DNA of 64,000 bases from Ornithobacterium rhinotracheale DSM 15997. Its GTDB lineage: Bacteria; Bacteroidota; Bacteroidia; Flavobacteriales; Weeksellaceae. The translations under genes were made by a program, and so were the position numbers. This document shows, one piece after another, positions 1 to 6,704 of this stretch; within the stretch, counting starts at the first letter, position 1; the number at the start of each line of letters is the position of its first letter. The stretch spans positions 1,664,001-1,728,000 of the forward strand of contig NC_018016.1 of NCBI RefSeq assembly GCF_000265465.1, given 5' to 3'. The notes beneath the pieces are model-generated. The model ran no database searches, was not told the DNA's origin, and was given only the letters and a program-made list of their open reading frames with translations.

Positions 1-33
1 ACAATTTATAAAACGCCATTCCATTTGAATTTA

Positions 34-825
34 TTAAGTGGTTCTTATTTTCTTAGAAACATACTCACCATAATTTAAAATCATTCTAGACTTAGAAAAT
101 TCCAAACTATTTTCTGGCATAACTCTATTTAAATTATAACCATTAAATAAAGCACCTTTCCAATGCATAAATGCACAAACCATATAATTAAAATTCATAT
201 CAAAATCCCTCGCTAAATCTGGATTTGATACAGCGTCAACCCCATTAACCTTCGAAAACTTTTCATACAAAAATCGTCCAGTAAGCTGACACAATCCTCG
301 TCCTCTAAAAGTATATCCATCTTCAAAAGATTTATTACCAATCTCTTTACCTTTTTTTCCTCCATTTCTAGATTTAGAAGAATTACCATATCTATATCCA
401 AAATAATTTCTAGGTGTATATTTCAAATCACCAAAATAATTTTCATTCCACCATTTACGACTTGGCTCCTCGTCTAAAACTTCATTATAATGACATTCTA
501 TCATTATATTAGCAAGAATAGCCGCCATGTGATTGGTTTTCATTTTACCACTTTTCACTAATGACAAAGCCTTTTCAAATACTTTTTTCTCAATAAATAA
601 ATTTGAACCAGCATCAAAACCATTTATTTGTAGACGCTCATCTTTATATTTTTCAAAATCTAAATTTTCCACAATATCAACGCCCACAAGTTCCAATTCT
701 CCAAATTCCACTTTAGACTTTGGTTTTGATATTTTATAAGCCCACCAACTTCCAGCTAGCAGGGCAATTGCTTTTAAATATGTCATTTTTTTATCTCTTC
801 TTTTATTTCTTCTCTTATTGCCCAT
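34..825 (-). CDS. Membrane-anchored GH19-type lysozyme/endolysin
   Basis: Probable cell-wall hydrolase of the glycoside hydrolase 19 (chitinase/endolysin) fold. The signature FRGRGLCQLTGR lies at residues 173-184, followed by a NPDLA stretch near 201, both typical of GH19 endolysins. E110, in the helix reading MIECHYN, is the likely catalytic acid. The N-terminus is very basic (residues 1-13), then a hydrophobic segment (about 16-31) suggests a membrane anchor rather than a free enzyme. It is the last visible gene of the minus-strand phage-like run and overlaps the preceding gene by 11 bases. Very AT-rich. The fold is fairly sure; a role in host exit or entry is inferred from context. Confidence 0.7.
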   Translation of the reverse strand: MGNKRRNKRRDKKMTYLKAIALLAGSWWAYKISKPKSKVEFGELELVGVDIVENLDFEKYKDERLQINGFDAGSNLFIEKKVFEKALSLVKSGKMKTNHMAAILANIMIECHYNEVLDEEPSRKWWNENYFGDLKYTPRNYFGYRYGNSSKSRNGGKKGKEIGNKSFEDGYTFRGRGLCQLTGRFLYEKFSKVNGVDAVSNPDLARDFDMNFNYMVCAFMHWKGALFNGYNLNRVMPENSLEFSKSRMILNYGEYVSKKIRTT

Positions 826-1288
826 ATAACGATTTATTAAATTTATCCAAAACCTTTTGCCACTCTGGGTGAAGCTTTGGTTTTGGTGCGGGTATCTTAG
901 GTTGATTATTTAACTTTGGACTTGGTGCGGAGCTCTTAGGTTGATTGTTTAACTTTGGTTTTGTCTTAATTGGAACAATACTTTTCCCCAACTCTATCCC
1001 ATATTCCAATGGAGTTTTAAACGTTCTTACACCATGTGTAACATAATAAGGGTCAAAGGATCCAACCGAAAAAAACATTTTAAACATTTCAGACCAAAAT
1101 CTAAAATTTGTCTTCACAAACTGTTCTGTAGTTTTTTCCTTTAAAACCAAAGGCTTTGCATCCTCCATTTTTTGTTTAACAACAGTTACAACTCTATTAA
1201 ATCTACGAACTAACAAAAATATTATAAAAGCTATCAGCGATAACGCCAATAGCTTACTATTCTTCATCAAATCACTTAAAAACTTCAT
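815..1288 (-). CDS. Membrane protein with Pro-rich tandem repeats, phage-like run
   Basis: Not a recognised family. One strong transmembrane helix (about residues 11-28) is followed by basic residues, so the rest probably sits on one side of the membrane. Residues 111-139 contain a tandem Pro/Lys/Asn repeat (PKLNNQPK occurs as PKLNNQPKSSAPS then PKLNNQPKIPAPK). It overlaps the upstream 35-aa gene by four bases (ATGA) and the downstream lysozyme gene by 11 bases, so the three are translationally coupled. A single-span protein with a flexible Pro-rich linker fits a minor virion or assembly protein, but this is inference. Confidence 0.6.
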   Translation of the reverse strand: MKFLSDLMKNSKLLALSLIAFIIFLLVRRFNRVVTVVKQKMEDAKPLVLKEKTTEQFVKTNFRFWSEMFKMFFSVGSFDPYYVTHGVRTFKTPLEYGIELGKSIVPIKTKPKLNNQPKSSAPSPKLNNQPKIPAPKPKLHPEWQKVLDKFNKSLYGQ

Positions 1289-1392
1289 CCTTTAAAACTA
1301 TCTTTAATGTGGTCCTTCAACACATCTGATAACATAATCATTCCAATGTAAACCACTGCAATTAAAACACTTGTAATTAATTTACTTGTCAT
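1285..1392 (-). CDS. 35-aa single-span membrane peptide
   Basis: Short ORF beginning MTSKLITSVLIAVVYIGMIM and ending HIKDSFKG. Residues 4-20 form one hydrophobic helix, followed by a charged tail. It ends in an ATGA overlap with the 157-aa gene and starts 12 bases after the end of the preceding frameshift ORF. It was called because it exactly fills the gap in a densely packed co-directional gene run and has start-stop coupling. Tiny single-span proteins of this size are common virion membrane or coat components of small ssDNA phages; the specific role is unknown. Confidence 0.5.
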   Translation of the reverse strand: MTSKLITSVLIAVVYIGMIMLSDVLKDHIKDSFKG

Positions 1393-1403
1393 CTCTCAAT
1401 ATT

Positions 1404-1606
1404 TTACCACATATGTTCCTTATCCGTAGGAACACCCGCAAGTTCTTCTTCATTCAAGTACTCTGGCTCGTTGCCCTCCACATCATCAAAAAGCGTATCT
1501 ATCTCTTTTTTGCCTCATACGCATGGTGCAAGCAAATTTTTGCACATTGCACATATTTCAACAATGTTGGAATACTTTTCATCAAACTTCTAATATTTTT
1601 AAACAT
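1404..1606 (-). CDS. Small protein probably made by -1 ribosomal frameshifting
   Basis: The zero frame opens at 1606 (MFKNIRSLMKSI...) and stops at 1499 after 35 codons. At 1505-1511 the minus strand reads A AAA AAG in the correct phase (GCA AAA AAG AGA TAG). A -1 slip there continues for 33 codons (EIDTLFDDVEGNEPEY...) to a stop at 1404, giving a 67-aa protein with a basic, helical first half and a very acidic tail. The -1 frame has no usable start of its own and fills the gap before the next gene. The start lies two bases after the upstream stop. The alternative is a one-base loss in the A run, by mutation or sequencing error. Confidence 0.5.
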
Positions 1607-1608
1607 AA

Positions 1609-2028
1609 CTATCTAGTTTTAATTTGTCCGAAATATCCACCATTAGGTGCTTTAGTTGAAATTACCATTCCTAGCTTTTGTAAATACACTTTTCCAGTAT
1701 TCACATTGAAACTTGCTATTTCTAGAACCTTTGCGCCTGTCTTTTTGTAAAATACCTCAAACATCGTGGTTATAAATCTATTTCCAGTGTTTGGAGACTC
1801 CGAGCGCACACTCTTAGAGTTTTCAAATGCTCTAACTGTGATTAGTCCTCTTTGCTTTGAATAATTCCAAGCCGTAACATAAAACCTTCCATTCTTGGAT
1901 TGTCCAGCTTTAGCCCCAGAATGTTTTTTAGGTTGTCTCTGATTATTATAACCTCGGTCATAACCTCGGTTAAAATTAGGGTTGGGATTTCCACCCCAAC
2001 CATTACTATATCCATTATTATACGCCAT
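1609..2028 (-). CDS. Basic Gly/Asn/Arg-rich-headed protein of phage-like run
   Basis: Unrecognised 139-aa protein. Residues 1-45 are low-complexity, rich in Asn, Gly, Tyr and Arg (NGYSNGWGGNPNPNF, then RGYNNQRQPKKH), and strongly basic. The remainder (about 46-139) looks like a compact beta domain (GRFYVTAWNYSK, MFEVFYKKTGAKVLEI, GKVYLQKLGM). A disordered basic head plus a small beta domain is reminiscent of single-strand DNA-binding or DNA-packaging proteins, but no family motif is visible, so this is only a suggestion. It sits between two tiny genes in the same operon with 2-23 base spacings. Confidence 0.55.
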   Translation of the reverse strand: MAYNNGYSNGWGGNPNPNFNRGYDRGYNNQRQPKKHSGAKAGQSKNGRFYVTAWNYSKQRGLITVRAFENSKSVRSESPNTGNRFITTMFEVFYKKTGAKVLEIASFNVNTGKVYLQKLGMVISTKAPNGGYFGQIKTR

Positions 2029-2051
2029 TTCTATACTTTTTTAGTTAATAA

Positions 2052-2216
2052 TTACCAGCCTCTTCTTTTTCCTTTGATTTTAATCCAGCCCATGTACACG
2101 GATAAAATCACTGCTCCCAATCCTAAAACCAAAAAGGTCGCAATACTTGTCCCTGCACCATTACCACTTAATGGCTTTAGTAAAAAACTATCAACTTTTG
2201 TTATTAATTCTTTCAT
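2052..2216 (-). CDS. 54-aa single-span membrane protein, coat-like
   Basis: Short ORF starting MKELITKVDSFLLKPLSGNG, with a hydrophobic helix at about residues 24-42 (SIATFLVLGLGAVILSVYMG) and a strongly basic C-terminus ending IKGKRRGW. The layout (amphipathic N-terminus, one membrane span, basic tail) is that of small virion membrane or major coat proteins in filamentous and membrane-containing ssDNA phages, where the basic end contacts DNA. It sits in line between the Gly-rich 255-aa gene (20 bases upstream) and the 139-aa gene (23 bases downstream). The coding call is good; the coat role is inference. Confidence 0.55.
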   Translation of the reverse strand: MKELITKVDSFLLKPLSGNGAGTSIATFLVLGLGAVILSVYMGWIKIKGKRRGW

Positions 2217-2236
2217 CTTTATTTTGTTTTTAAATG

Positions 2237-3004
2237 TTATTTTTTCTTTGTTAATAAATAAATCAATGCCCCTCCTAGTAATAAATACAAAATGTTATTG
2301 TCATTTCGCCCAACATGTCCAGTAGCTTTTCCATATACCTCCCCGTCTGTTACCGCAGGATACGCACCTTCTGTAGGCATTCCTGTTTTAAGTGTTTGAT
2401 CCTTACTAGGTCTGTAATCCGATGAACCTGCTTGGCTATCTGCTTGTCTTTCAGCATCTGTTTTTTCTCTAAAGAATGGCACGCGCAAAACTTCCTTACT
2501 CACGGCATCCCCTCTTGAAGTGTCACGGAATGGGAAATTTAAGTTTACATCAGTTCCTTTTGGATATTCCTTATCACCAACATAAGTAAATCTTGTCTGA
2601 TACTCTTTCAGCATTCTACCATATGCCTCTGTTATCATTGCAGCTAGTGCCTCGGTACCTTTACGCGTACAATCTTTTCCCCATGGAAAACCACTTGCAC
2701 AAACTTTTAAATAAAGTAACGCCTTATTAAAATTGTCAGCACTGGCTACCTTAGTAAACCCAGATTGTTCAATAATCCATTCAACGATTGTGGTTCCTTC
2801 TTTCATCGCTCTACTAGGCGACCAGCTCGAGCCCCAACAATGCAAATCAAAGCCGTTTGCCAAAACGCTATCTAACCCCCCAGTTATCTTACTTAATACA
2901 CCGCCTACTATCTTTCCTCCAAATTGACCAAGAGAGGAGCCGGAGGCGTTACCGCCCCCCACACTTCCAATTAAACTACTTACCGCTGTTACTGCTCCAA
3001 TCAT
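2237..3004 (-). CDS. Gly-rich protein with C-terminal membrane anchor
   Basis: Unrecognised 255-aa protein. The N-terminus (about 1-44) is Gly/Ser-rich and hydrophobic (IGAVTAVSSLIGSVGGG), resembling membrane-active segments of phage pilot or entry proteins. The middle (about 50-160) is a mixed domain with three Cys residues (HCWG, KVCASG, DCTRKG). A disordered polar linker precedes a last transmembrane helix (NILYLLLGGALIYLLTKKK). It starts eight bases after the stop of the beta-rich gene. Its size, two membrane-prone ends and position fit a virion adsorption or penetration protein; no homology is claimed. Confidence 0.55.
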   Translation of the reverse strand: MIGAVTAVSSLIGSVGGGNASGSSLGQFGGKIVGGVLSKITGGLDSVLANGFDLHCWGSSWSPSRAMKEGTTIVEWIIEQSGFTKVASADNFNKALLYLKVCASGFPWGKDCTRKGTEALAAMITEAYGRMLKEYQTRFTYVGDKEYPKGTDVNLNFPFRDTSRGDAVSKEVLRVPFFREKTDAERQADSQAGSSDYRPSKDQTLKTGMPTEGAYPAVTDGEVYGKATGHVGRNDNNILYLLLGGALIYLLTKKK

Positions 3005-3011
3005 TTCAATA

Positions 3012-3662
3012 TTATTTTGCGTCTAACAAATAGAATGTAAATTCTTCTCCTACATTTTTATACACTGCTAAGGTGTATAAGCCTGTTAAATCCAATGCAG
3101 GTAATTTCGATAACTCATCAATCCTTGCATTTTTTGCATAATCAAGTTGTAGTTGCGAAATCCTTGTTTTGCCCTGTGCATTGATAACTTGCAATTCATT
3201 TGGTGTCTTTTCAGCTACCAAATAATCAAATGCTAATACATCAACATCCTTTACAGATATATTTTGGTCAAGCTTCACTTGTTGCACATAAATAGGCTCT
3301 GCACTTCCAATAGCCTCAAATGTTTCTGCAGTTACATTCTGTGCTTGTCCACCCGATACATGGAACTCAATGTAAGTTTTGTCACCTAATGGCAAACTTC
3401 CAGATTTAGAAAAAGGAATTACCGCTACTTTGTCGCTACCAATTGTTGTTTGCAATTTAACAAAATGAACGCCCAACAATTCTGTAAATAGCTTAACGCT
3501 CATCTTTGGCACCAAAACCTTTTTAGTAAAGGTTTCATCTACTAGGTAAGACTCAATTTGCACCTGTCCGAAATCGGTACTTGAATTACCTTTTAAAATC
3601 AAACCCGCTGCACTTTCCTTAACTTCCAGCACCTCGGTTGCTTTTGCTAATGTTACTCTCAT
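3012..3662 (-). CDS. Beta-rich protein, candidate capsid/structural protein
   Basis: Unrecognised 216-aa protein with no membrane segment and almost no Cys. Alternating hydrophobic strands run throughout (GLILKGNSS, QVQIESYLV, DKVAVIPFSK, GLYTLAVYKN, EFTFYLLDA), suggesting a beta-sandwich or jelly-roll fold. It is the first gene after an internal promoter (-7 box at 3691-3698) and heads the structural-looking gene run, which is where a major capsid gene would be expected. The capsid role is inference: the protein is small enough for one jelly roll only. Structure prediction would settle it. Confidence 0.55.
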   Translation of the reverse strand: MRVTLAKATEVLEVKESAAGLILKGNSSTDFGQVQIESYLVDETFTKKVLVPKMSVKLFTELLGVHFVKLQTTIGSDKVAVIPFSKSGSLPLGDKTYIEFHVSGGQAQNVTAETFEAIGSAEPIYVQQVKLDQNISVKDVDVLAFDYLVAEKTPNELQVINAQGKTRISQLQLDYAKNARIDELSKLPALDLTGLYTLAVYKNVGEEFTFYLLDAK

Positions 3663-3690
3663 TTTTATATCTTATTTTAAATTTCTGAAA

Positions 3691-3698
3691 CAAAGATA
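3691..3698 (-). promoter_or_regulatory. Bacteroidota -7 box (TATCTTTG) for structural genes
   Basis: On the minus strand TATCTTTG matches the flavobacterial -7 consensus TAnnTTTG. It lies 29 bases before the start of the beta-rich gene and after the HTH gene, so it would separate early (rep/HTH) from late (structural) expression. No good TTG is seen at the usual -33 distance, which would suit an activator-dependent promoter. Confidence 0.45.
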
Positions 3699-3728
3699 TT
3701 AAGCATGCAAAAGCACTTTTTAAAATCT

Positions 3729-3762
3729 AGCGATTTTTACCACTTTTAAGCGATTTATACCA
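3729..3762. repeat. Two 14-bp direct repeats, operator-like
   Basis: AGCGATTTTTACCA (3729-3742) and AGCGATTTATACCA (3749-3762) differ at one base and repeat with a 20-bp period, two turns of the helix. They lie just upstream of the structural-gene -7 box and immediately downstream of the HTH gene. They could bind the HTH protein or Rep. Confidence 0.5.
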
Positions 3763-3772
3763 ATTTTTGACA

Positions 3773-3937
3773 CTAATCATCAAAATATTTTTTTACGAGC
3801 TTTAGCGTTAGATATTTCTTTTTATAGTGGCTTAAAATATCTTTTTTTATCATGCGTGCAGTGGAATAGCTTACGCCTAAATAATTAGCTAGCTCCTTAG
3901 CACTAATTATTTGCAAGTTCTGTGTATTGTTTTTCAT
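3773..3937 (-). CDS. Small helix-turn-helix DNA-binding protein
   Basis: 54-aa ORF starting MKNNTQNLQIISAKELANYL. Residues 11-33 (ISAKELANYLGVSYSTARMIKKD) match the winged-helix pattern of excisionase/MerR-like DNA-binding proteins: an SAKELA helix, a GVS turn and a recognition helix STARMIKK. It begins inside the last 35 bases of rep in another frame, so it is probably co-translated with it. It lies just before paired direct repeats and the promoter of the structural genes. It may be the element's regulator or excision factor; which of these is not resolved by sequence. Confidence 0.65.
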   Translation of the reverse strand: MKNNTQNLQIISAKELANYLGVSYSTARMIKKDILSHYKKKYLTLKLVKKYFDD

Positions 3938-5066
3938 AAATTAATTGGATTAACTGGTCTAAATTTATACTCAAATCGGTATCTAATAACTGTCTTATGG
4001 CTTTATTATAAATTTTTAAATGCTCGTTTAATTTTTTATATCCCTTGCGGATCATCTGATATACTTTACCTTTATACAACTCTACAAATTGAATAGCAGT
4101 AGGCACATACTCCAATTTTCCCCGCAAGTGGTTTAACTCCTCTAAATAACTGCTAACTTCAAAATTTAAATAATTGAGTTTTTTTACCTTATTTGATGCG
4201 CCCCACACCGCACCAATTACTGGGCGTTTATTTTCTTCTTGCTTTAATAGATATTTCACCACATACGCAACTATATTTCGTTTACTCTTTGGCGTTTCAA
4301 TTTTAGTACTTGGGGGATTGCTCCAACCCATTTTTTTATTACGCTGGTAAGCTAGTATGCAGTCTTTTTCTGATTTATAATTTTTTGAATACTTAGCCAT
4401 ATATTCTTTAGCCGTTAAGCGGTTCATCTTTTCAGAATATCTATCAACATAACCATATTTATTTATATACTGGTTCCATATGCGCTGAATATCCTCACGA
4501 GGGATTTTCGTGTCAATCAACACATGAAAATGCAAATTTCCATTCTTTTGAGTTTCAGCTTTCCATAAATAATTTTTCAAGCCATAGACCTTTTTTAAAT
4601 GGTCAAGGTATTTAGCCAGTATTTTACGCAACACTCTATCATGGTGTATTTGCGCACTGGGCAAGGTCAAGGTTACAAAAGATAAATATTTGTCTTTATT
4701 TGATTTAGTTGCGTCAGCAAATAAAATAGCATACTTTTTTATATTCCTTACTTGAGTATCCGAGAGCGTTCCTAAATCCTTTAAAACATGCCCTTTCTCA
4801 TTATACACTTCTTGTTGTTTCTCCTTATACAACTCAACACACTTTTCAGCATATTTAACAATTGAACCAAACTCTGAAATATCATCTAGTGCGTTTAACT
4901 CATCTAATTCTGTTTTTTCCTTGTTTAGATTTTGGCGTAAAGTAGGAGCATAGCCTACTTCGTAATTTCGTAAGTCCATCACATAACTATAATGCAATAG
5001 GCTAGTAGGTCTAAGCTGAACCTTTTCACACAAATAATAATTATTAACCTCTTGATATTGTCGCAT
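3903..5066 (-). CDS. HUH-type rolling-circle replication initiator
   Basis: Nicks one strand at an origin to start rolling-circle replication. The HUH motif is GNLHFHVLI with H179 and H181 as metal ligands. An upstream motif 1 reads SFVTLTLP (about 129-136), and the catalytic tyrosine motif lies about 88 residues later in VAYVVKYLLK (Y268 or Y272 with a lysine one turn on). Order and spacing are those of replication proteins of small ssDNA phages and plasmids. The 387-aa length is normal. It follows a small unknown gene and overlaps a small HTH gene at its 3' end. The enzyme class is confident; phage rather than plasmid is inferred from the lysozyme and structural-like genes downstream. Confidence 0.85.
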   Translation of the reverse strand: MRQYQEVNNYYLCEKVQLRPTSLLHYSYVMDLRNYEVGYAPTLRQNLNKEKTELDELNALDDISEFGSIVKYAEKCVELYKEKQQEVYNEKGHVLKDLGTLSDTQVRNIKKYAILFADATKSNKDKYLSFVTLTLPSAQIHHDRVLRKILAKYLDHLKKVYGLKNYLWKAETQKNGNLHFHVLIDTKIPREDIQRIWNQYINKYGYVDRYSEKMNRLTAKEYMAKYSKNYKSEKDCILAYQRNKKMGWSNPPSTKIETPKSKRNIVAYVVKYLLKQEENKRPVIGAVWGASNKVKKLNYLNFEVSSYLEELNHLRGKLEYVPTAIQFVELYKGKVYQMIRKGYKKLNEHLKIYNKAIRQLLDTDLSINLDQLIQLIYEKQYTELANN

Positions 5067-5124
5067 TTACAGGGATTTTTGCCGTTAGATTTTACCGATA
5101 CTTGAGACGAGCCCACTCAAAAGC

Positions 5125-5370
5125 CTATCGGCTTTCTATAAAAAAATCGGTTTCTTCTTTTTTCACAGCCACACGATGATATAAAATATCCTTAGGTTTA
5201 AAAGTTATCCACGAACGACCAGAAAATAATACCTCAATATTATTTTCTTGTTTCAACACCTGTACTACAATACCATATTCATATATGTACTGCTTAGGTT
5301 CTAAATGATTTACGGGAATGGGTACAAACTTCTGTACTACCAAAAAAGGTCTGATTTCTTCTCTTTGCAT
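5125..5370 (-). CDS. Unknown 81-aa protein upstream of rep
   Basis: No recognised family. The product is mixed charged and beta-leaning (FVPIPVNHLEP, YGIVVQVLKQ, EVLFSGRSWITFKPKD), with no membrane helix or signal peptide. The pattern resembles a small SH3-like or single-domain beta protein. It is the first gene of the minus-strand run and ends 58 bases before the rep start. By position it could be a replication accessory or regulatory protein, but nothing in the sequence demonstrates this. Confidence 0.5.
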   Translation of the reverse strand: MQREEIRPFLVVQKFVPIPVNHLEPKQYIYEYGIVVQVLKQENNIEVLFSGRSWITFKPKDILYHRVAVKKEETDFFIESR

Positions 5371-5468
5371 ACGCTTTTAGTTTTAAATTATTTAAGCGTT
5401 GCATTTGTGTTTTGAATGTAGAAAGTGGTAAATATGTGTAAAAATTATAATATTAAAATAAAATTATC

Positions 5469-5476
5469 TAAATTTG
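5469..5476 (+). promoter_or_regulatory. -7-like box (TAAATTTG) before nuclease-like gene
   Basis: TAAATTTG fits TAnnTTTG and lies 20 bases before the start at 5497. No clear -33 TTG is visible in the very AT-rich stretch upstream. The 126-base gap 5371-5496 is also where the right end of the phage-like element should fall; no attachment repeat is recognisable. Confidence 0.35.
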
Positions 5477-5496
5477 ATTGATTAAAAATTAAGCTT

Positions 5497-6702
5497 ATGG
5501 ATGAAATAAAAAATCTACTGAATAAAGTAGGAAAGATTAAAAAACATAACGACGAAATCTTGGATGCCACGGGAGCACGTTTCAATGTTTTTGGATTGTG
5601 TGGAGTTGCGCATTATGAATTGATGCATTCAAGAATTTTGGGCGAATTTTTAAACCCAAAAGGTTCACATGGTTTAAAAAATGCTTTTCTAGATGAATTT
5701 ATAGAAACGCTTAATCTATTGCCTAATAATGAGGAGGTGGTAGCCTTAGACAAAGAAAAAGCAAAATTATTTTTGGAATATTACACTCCTGAAGGCAGGA
5801 TTGATATTCTTATAGAAGATGGCGAAAATGCTTTAATCATAGAGAATAAATTATATGCGCAAGACCAAAGTCAGCAATTGTCTAGGTATGATGATTTTGC
5901 AAAGAAAAATGGATATAAATATTCAATTATTTATTTAACCTTAGACGGCTGTGATGCGTCTGCACAAAGTTGTACAAGTAATGATAAAAAACTAGTTGAG
6001 TATATCAAAATTTCCTATAAAGACACGATAATTAATTGGCTGGAGAATTGTTTGAAACATGCCGTAAAATACCCATATGTCAGAGAAACAATAGCACAAT
6101 ACATTAATCATTTAAAAACATTAACTCATCAAGATATGAACGATAAAAATAAAGAAGAGGTTTGCAAAGAACTCGAAGAAAATTTAGTAGCAGCAAAAGC
6201 AATTTACGAAAACTATGGTGCCGTATTTACTAAAATTGCAAAAGAAAAATTTATGACCAAAATCCAAGAGTATTGCGAGAAAAATAATATGCAATGCAAG
6301 TTTGATAGTGCGGCAGAAGAATACATTTGTTTCTCGGTCTTCGGGGGAGTTTTGCCACAAGATTTGAAAATATATTATTGGTATGATAAAACATCAAAGT
6401 ACTATTATGGCTTATATACAACAAATAGAGCTTTATATGATAAAATCTTTAATTATGTGCAATTAGAAAAGGCTAAGCCCATAGACGGGGCTAAAGATAA
6501 AGATGCTAAGTCTAATGAAAATGAAACTTTTATTAAGAGAGGAACATCAGGAGGTAATTATCCAATATGGTTTAACTTAGAATCTCTAACAATTGATGAT
6601 TGGAATGAATTAAAAGCTGAGAGTAAAAGATTTGCAAGTCAATGTATAGAGCAAATTCAATTTCTTATTAAGATAGCTCAAAAAGCCTTAAAAAATGAAT
6701 AA
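5497..6702 (+). CDS. PD-(D/E)XK nuclease superfamily protein
   Basis: 401-aa protein of the PDDEXK_4-type family. The nuclease core is clear: GRIDILIEDG supplies D103, and ALIIENKLYA supplies E116 and K118, followed by a conserved Gln/Tyr helix (QSQQLSRYDDF). The N-terminal HSRILGEFLNPKGSHG (44-59) is also typical of the family. There is no membrane segment. Such orphan proteins are often found in accessory islands and are suspected of roles in defence or DNA processing, but no reaction is proven. It lies next to the phage-like element and two bases upstream of the broken YD-repeat-like gene, which suggests co-transcription. Confidence 0.75.
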   Translation: MDEIKNLLNKVGKIKKHNDEILDATGARFNVFGLCGVAHYELMHSRILGEFLNPKGSHGLKNAFLDEFIETLNLLPNNEEVVALDKEKAKLFLEYYTPEGRIDILIEDGENALIIENKLYAQDQSQQLSRYDDFAKKNGYKYSIIYLTLDGCDASAQSCTSNDKKLVEYIKISYKDTIINWLENCLKHAVKYPYVRETIAQYINHLKTLTHQDMNDKNKEEVCKELEENLVAAKAIYENYGAVFTKIAKEKFMTKIQEYCEKNNMQCKFDSAAEEYICFSVFGGVLPQDLKIYYWYDKTSKYYYGLYTTNRALYDKIFNYVQLEKAKPIDGAKDKDAKSNENETFIKRGTSGGNYPIWFNLESLTIDDWNELKAESKRFASQCIEQIQFLIKIAQKALKNE

Positions 6703-6704
6703 TT

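Noticed and set aside
213-401. 62-codon minus-strand ORF inside the lysozyme gene
   Set aside because: Out-of-frame shadow of the GH19 gene; low-complexity Lys/Leu product with no coding character.
1523-1750. Plus-strand ORFs across 1386-1750
   Set aside because: They run antisense to the packed minus-strand phage-like genes and have no promoter or coding bias.
5371-5496. Prophage attachment site or dif-like sequence at the right border
   Set aside because: No repeat of this region could be matched within the window because the left end lies outside it, so no attachment site can be supported.
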